This document shows, piece after piece, positions 60,134 through 64,000 of a DNA stretch of 64,000 bases. Numbering within the stretch: position 1 is the first letter of the stretch; every line of letters starts with the position of its first letter. The position numbers and the translations under genes were made by a program. The notes under the pieces are model-generated. The model did no database searches. It saw only the letters and a list, made by a program, of their open reading frames with translations, and was not told the origin of the DNA. Source of the DNA: Kolteria novifilia (lineage in GTDB: Bacteria > Planctomycetota > Planctomycetia > Kolteriales > Kolteriaceae); NCBI GenBank assembly GCA_007748055.1, contig CP036279.1, positions 6,510,001 to 6,574,000 on the forward strand, given 5' to 3'.

Positions 60134-61088
60134 CACCTACCCACTTCTCCAATTCGATCAACTGTCGCTCGAGAATGCCGACACGTTGATACACGTGCGA
60201 AGGAAACTTTCGTCCCGGGTAAACTGTTCGACGCGGGGGCTTCGCATCGGGAAGTTGGGAATGGATAAACGCGAGCTCGGAAACGAGAAGCGACGCGATG
60301 TCGAAAACATCACTCGGCGACGCCTCCTGGTCGACCTCCTCGTCCATGCGCAATTCGAGCACGTCGAGTCCGGACAACTGCGCGATCTTCCGAATCCGCG
60401 CGAAGCAATCCACGAGCCGCTGGTAGACATTGGCCGGGCGTTTCGATCCTTCGAACGCGGGGGCCTCGGGAATTCGGTCGGAACCGGGGAACGTCGCGAG
60501 AATGCTCGCGGCATACCCAATCCCAAACGTCACTTCCTCGAAAACATCGCTTGGCGACACCTGCCGATCGAGCAGCAAGTTCAGTTGACGATTGGCCTGA
60601 ACGATCGAACGAAAGACGTCGTCGGGAGTCGTGGTGGGATCCCGCTCCGCCGGGCTGACGTCCTCGTCGATGCCGGCGCTTTGGCGTACACGATCGATCC
60701 GGTCCCCCGCCTGACTGACGACCTGGAAGACGTCGGCCGATCGAATGTTGCGGACGGGAGGCTCGGGGGCCTCGAAACGCTCCGCGGTGTGCTCGGCGCA
60801 CAGACGATCGGCTTTGCGGAAGAGCGTCAGCGCCTGAAAGTAGACTTCTCGGGGAGCGGCCCCTTCGATGAAGAGATCGGGATTGCGGTTCTCGGGACGT
60901 CCCATCACCGAGCGCAACTGCTGAAGACGCTGCCGAACCAAGTCGACCTCGACGAGGACATCCGCCGGCAAGATCTCCTTGGCCGGACCGCCCTGGTCTC
61001 CGGTGTCCGCCTCGTTCGCGAGACTCACGATGGGAGCGACCAGCAGCAACAGCGTGGCGCATACCCCGTGGACATGGCTCGTGGGCAT
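60081..61088 (-). CDS. Exported protein with eight P-x-x-V-(F/Y) helical repeats
   Basis: This 335-residue exported protein has GAGAGG 7 nt before the ATG and a signal peptide ending near VSLA. The mature part is built from a repeated motif, P-(A/S/D)-(D/E/N/H)-V-(F/Y/L), each followed by an amphipathic helix. Examples are [54 protein letters not shown] and [21 protein letters not shown] count eight copies at about residues 40, 78, 116, 154, 178, 217, 257 and 294, a period of about 38-40 except one short step. I know no named family. Its stop codon lies inside the start of the hybrid kinase gene, so it may feed that sensor. Confidence 0.75.
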   Translation of the reverse strand: MPTSHVHGVCATLLLLVAPIVSLANEADTGDQGGPAKEILPADVLVEVDLVRQRLQQLRSVMGRPENRNPDLFIEGAAPREVYFQALTLFRKADRLCAEHTAERFEAPEPPVRNIRSADVFQVVSQAGDRIDRVRQSAGIDEDVSPAERDPTTTPDDVFRSIVQANRQLNLLLDRQVSPSDVFEEVTFGIGYAASILATFPGSDRIPEAPAFEGSKRPANVYQRLVDCFARIRKIAQLSGLDVLELRMDEEVDQEASPSDVFDIASLLVSELAFIHSQLPDAKPPRRTVYPGRKFPSHVYQRVGILERQLIELEKWVGDDPNWLKRAGATRATTR

Positions 61089-61442
61089 TTTGGCCTCTCG
61101 CTACAGGGAAACCTTCATTGAGGCAGCCAACCATTTGGAAACAGTGCACATGAAATTATAGCGGACTCTTGTCGGCATCGGCGAGAAAGAAGCCATCCAG
61201 TCAAGAAATGGAGGGGTCAAATAATGCAGTCGGTGTGAATCGATAAACCAGCCTTCGGCGAACTTCACGAATGGTTCACCGACGTGGAGGACTACCAGCT
61301 CCGCTCAAACGGGTAGCAAGGCAGCGTGCGCCCGCTCGCAACGACAATCGGCCACACCGCCAACATTACACCATGACTGAAACAAGGAACGCCGCGTCGA
61401 GTAGCCGGCGCCGGCTTGCATCGTAGAAACCGAACCCGCCGA
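61089..61442. other. Intergenic region, no feature identified
   Basis: About 350 bp between two minus-strand genes. The part near 61140-61270 is more AT-rich than its surroundings and may contain the promoter of the repeat-protein/kinase pair. No gene seen. Confidence 0.45.
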
Positions 61443-62951
61443 TTAAAGGCTCTTGAGGACATCGGCCGCTTTGGTTTCGAAAATCTCTTGCCAGCGAGGA
61501 GCCACGAGGCAGTCGCAATCCTCCTGGGCGTACCCGCTGTTGAGACGCTGCGTGGCCGTTGGCAAGTAGTAGATGTAACCGTTGGTGTAGCCCGCAACGA
61601 AGCTGGACGAAGGCATGGACGCCTCTTTGATCCGCAGCCCAACCTCGACCGTCAGTTCGCCCGGAAAGGTCACCATGCGGAAGTCGCCGATCCGAATGCC
61701 ACCGATCTCGACGTCGATCGTCGGCTTCTCCGCGGAACGATTGGTCGCAAGATGCTTCTGAAGCAACTTGAGGTTGGTGTTCAGACGGGTCAGCTTCTCC
61801 ATGGTATGGATGTTTCGCAAGTAGGCGTCGAGGTTACGCTGGTTCTCGGCATCTTGCTTGCCCAGCGAGTCTCGTCCCCGTTCTCGATCGTGAAGATACC
61901 CCTGGGCGTGGTATGAGGGAGCCTTGGGAAAGGTCTTGTGCTGAATATAGAGCGGCAAGAATGACTTGAAGTTGATGTCAGTAGGCCTCAACGACGCGGT
62001 GAGTTTCTCGCGCTGCTGGAGCAGGGTCGCGATGCGCTCCTGGAGGTCCGCTCCCCTGGGAAGAGAGATCACCTCGTTGCTGATGTTGATGGCGGGTGGC
62101 GCCTTCGTCTCCATGGTGTTGAAGGCTCGAAGCACGCTCAAGCCGAGCAGATTCCCCAAAGGTTCGGCGTCCTGGGGCGTGTTGACCACCTTGTAGCGCA
62201 CGGGGTTGATGTCCCCCGCGCAGCCTTGAACGAACAGAGCGACCGCGTCATGCCCGAGCGCTTCCTCGAGCATGGCCGAGGCGAAGGCGGGAAAGTCGGC
62301 GGTGTTCTCGTTGCCCGGCACGCCCATGATCGGATGACACGCGAAGTTGTAGAGGACCGCCAACGGCGTCCCGTCCTTGCGATCGATTCGGAGCACCCCG
62401 ACTTCGGGGTCGATGGGACCGACGCCGGCGACCTCCTCGTCCGGAGGAAGCGAGTAGGCCCGTCGCATGTCGACCTCGCTGCCATCCTTCATCCTGAGCC
62501 GGCGATTCTCGCTGATCCGATCCTCGCGCGCGGTCGCGACACCGACGTCGACCGGTTCGAGGCGCGTCCACGCCTCCTTGACCGCGTCGACCGCGAGCTT
62601 GCGGGTGTCGGCTCGGATCACGCCATGACAGTGACTCGCGTTGATAAGAACGCTCTTCGGATCGACGCCGAGTTGCTCGTGAAGGGCGGCGCGGACATCG
62701 CCGAGGAAAGTGTTGTCGATCCTTCCGATCTCGCCGATCGCCACCGCATCGACGGTGATCAGCACGATCGTCTCGGCGCCGTCGGTGACCACCAGGGCCT
62801 TGGCGAACATCGGTCCATTGACCGGGCCGTGGGCGTAGTCGGTGATGTCGACTTTCGCGGCGCCCGCGCGGACCTCGGCGAAGGCACGTCGGGGTGGGAG
62901 CATGACCAAGGAGAGGAGAAACAGGCAGGAGAGTGCGACGCGTCGAGTCAT
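61443..62951 (-). CDS. Exported neutral/alkaline ceramidase-like hydrolase
   Basis: This 502-residue exported protein has a signal peptide (VALSCLFLLSLVMLPPRRAF). It matches the neutral/alkaline non-lysosomal ceramidase N-terminal domain (PF04734): RAGAAKVDITDYAHGPVNGP at the start, NASHCHGVI (zinc ligands), NFACHPIMGVPGNENTADFP, FVQGCAGDINPVRY and a C-terminal SSSFVAGYTNGYIYYLPT. True ceramidases carry NATHTHSGP; here the site is shorter but keeps two His. Planctomycetes have many such proteins of unknown substrate, so amide hydrolysis is likely but ceramide is not proven. It stands alone between longer gaps. Confidence 0.85.
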   Translation of the reverse strand: MTRRVALSCLFLLSLVMLPPRRAFAEVRAGAAKVDITDYAHGPVNGPMFAKALVVTDGAETIVLITVDAVAIGEIGRIDNTFLGDVRAALHEQLGVDPKSVLINASHCHGVIRADTRKLAVDAVKEAWTRLEPVDVGVATAREDRISENRRLRMKDGSEVDMRRAYSLPPDEEVAGVGPIDPEVGVLRIDRKDGTPLAVLYNFACHPIMGVPGNENTADFPAFASAMLEEALGHDAVALFVQGCAGDINPVRYKVVNTPQDAEPLGNLLGLSVLRAFNTMETKAPPAINISNEVISLPRGADLQERIATLLQQREKLTASLRPTDINFKSFLPLYIQHKTFPKAPSYHAQGYLHDRERGRDSLGKQDAENQRNLDAYLRNIHTMEKLTRLNTNLKLLQKHLATNRSAEKPTIDVEIGGIRIGDFRMVTFPGELTVEVGLRIKEASMPSSSFVAGYTNGYIYYLPTATQRLNSGYAQEDCDCLVAPRWQEIFETKAADVLKSL

Positions 62952-63102
62952 GATGCGGAACCTCGGTGTCGGGATGACGGATTCGACGTCATCCTAACAC
63001 CCAAGACCCGAAGATGTCACGTGTAATCACCGTCACCACAAGGTGGGCGTGCTGACGGATGAAGCAATCAGGAGCACCGGGACAAGTCGGGAAACGCGTC
63101 GT

Positions 63103-64000
63103 CTACGCTTCCTGCTGCGCCGCGAGTTCTTCCAAACGCTTGGCGACATCCTTGTAGCCGTAGTCCATCGCGGCGATCTCGTTGAAATACTCCATCGCCG
63201 CATCGACGTCCTTTTTCTCCTGCGCCACGCAGCCGCGGTAGTAGTAGATCTGCTTGCGACTCTCATCGTCGCCCGGCGAGAGACTCTCGAGCGCCTCCTT
63301 GAGCTTGCGGTCGGCGAGCGGGTAGTTTTTCTTCTTCCAGAACCCGACTCCGGTCCACATCAAGGCTTCCGGCTTCTTCTTCGCGTCCTTGCAACCCTCT
63401 TGCAGCGCTCGGATCGCCTCGTCGTACTGCCGCGTCTGCAACAGACGGAAGCCGAGCTCGAAATGGGCGGCGTAGTTCTCCGCGTTGATCTCGGTCTGGA
63501 AGCGAAAGAGCTCGAGTTCCTTCTTGGTCTGCTCGACCTGGATGGCGCGTTGCTTTTCCTTGAGCTTCTGGGCCCGCTCCATGTAGTCGGGAGCGTTGCG
63601 AATCAGCTTCGAGAACGCCTCCTTGATCTTGCCTTGCGCGATCTTCAGCGGCTCGATCGTGCACTCGAGCTGCTGCGCCTTCATGTCGGTTTCGGTCTGG
63701 TCGGAGAGATCGTAGAGACGGCCGAACGCCTTGGCGGCTTGTTCGTACTTGCACTGCTGGCGGTAGCGACGGGCGAGATCGCCGAGAGTCGACGCGTCGT
63801 CGGGATTCTCCTTCACCTTCGCTTCGAGCTCGCGAAGTTCGCGTTCGGCGATCTCCTCGGGAGAGAGTCGAGTCGCCGCTTTTGGCTGCGGTTTGGCCGC
63901 CTCCCCCTCGCCCGCTTCGCCGTCGCCTTCCTCGTCGGACTCCTGGCTCTCGTCGACGCCCTGCTTGGTGAGTGTCGCGCGAGCGGCGAGCTGACGCATC
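63103..64000 (-). CDS. TPR-repeat protein, probably cut off at its N-terminus by window edge
   Basis: At least 298 residues are read on the minus strand up to the window edge. An ATG lies at 63999 but the frame may continue beyond the window, so the true N-terminus is unknown. An acidic linker (ESQESDEEGDGEAGEGEAAK) is followed by TPR-like repeats: TLGDLARRYRQQCKYEQAAK, FELGFRLLQTRQYDEAIRAL, YYYRGCVAQEKKDVDAAMEY. Function unknown; a scaffold or secretion-assembly role is the usual interpretation. Confidence 0.75.
   Translation of the reverse strand, partial: MRQLAARATLTKQGVDESQESDEEGDGEAGEGEAAKPQPKAATRLSPEEIAERELRELEAKVKENPDDASTLGDLARRYRQQCKYEQAAKAFGRLYDLSDQTETDMKAQQLECTIEPLKIAQGKIKEAFSKLIRNAPDYMERAQKLKEKQRAIQVEQTKKELELFRFQTEINAENYAAHFELGFRLLQTRQYDEAIRALQEGCKDAKKKPEALMWTGVGFWKKKNYPLADRKLKEALESLSPGDDESRKQIYYYRGCVAQEKKDVDAAMEYFNEIAAMDYGYKDVAKRLEELAAQQEA

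Overview
This window comes from a GC-rich member of the Planctomycetota. Several protein families found almost only in that phylum occur together: a DUF1501 / PPC / DUF1549-DUF1553 / cytochrome-WD40 operon, two DUF1559 pseudopilin-like genes each followed by a small lipoprotein gene, three tandem DUF1570 proteins, PQQ-propeller and BNR secreted proteins, and many exported TPR proteins. I assign no genus. I found no rRNA, tRNA, CRISPR array, phage or intact transposase gene.

Layout. 0-2.3 kb (minus): a TPR-like membrane protein cut by the window edge, two small tandem paralogues and a 5'-nucleotidase. 2.4-3.0 kb: 241-bp tandem repeats. 3.3-6.6 kb (plus): a PQQ beta-propeller protein and a GntP-type permease with a long Pro/Lys/Glu-rich insertion. 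6.7-7.7 kb: a nucleotide-sugar epimerase. 8.0-16.7 kb (minus): a four-gene operon of secreted planctomycetal proteins. 17.2-20.9 kb (plus): three DUF1570 paralogues. 21.3-25.6 kb: a glycosyltransferase, a DUF1559 pseudopilin with its lipoprotein, and a putative outer-membrane protein. 26.0-29.4 kb (minus): a membrane pyrophosphatase followed 10 bp later by an FAH-fold sugar-acid dehydratase-like gene. 30.1-34.0 kb (minus): ABC ATPase, permease and a TPR membrane protein. 34.6-35.7 kb: a BNR/sialidase-like protein. 35.8-36.8 kb: a nested hairpin repeat array. 36.9-42.9 kb (plus): a Tat-exported sugar isomerase-like protein, then tgt, yajC and a fused secDF. 43.3-51.2 kb (plus): a LysM protein, two large TPR proteins and two paralogous secreted proteins, one ending in a YHS domain. 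51.5-54.6 kb (minus): a PDZ protein, a divergent HD-GYP protein and a small membrane protein. 55.2-56.8 kb (plus): a second pseudopilin/lipoprotein pair, its lipoprotein gene lying between two 155-bp MITE-like elements. 57.3-64 kb (minus): a periplasmic repeat protein overlapping a hybrid histidine kinase gene, a ceramidase-like protein and a TPR protein cut by the window edge.

Most genes serve the cell envelope: secretion (YajC/SecDF, Tat substrates), pseudopilins and lipoproteins, surface cytochromes, transport and signalling. Two themes recur. First, conserved catalytic or metal-binding residues are missing in one family member: the third DUF1570 copy, the Cys cluster of Tgt, the HD motif of the HD-GYP protein, and the YHS cysteines of one paralogue. 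Second, the intergenic spaces hold at least seven families of short hairpin-forming repeats. Some are scattered, some amplified into tandem arrays, and some abut stop codons or ribosome-binding sites.
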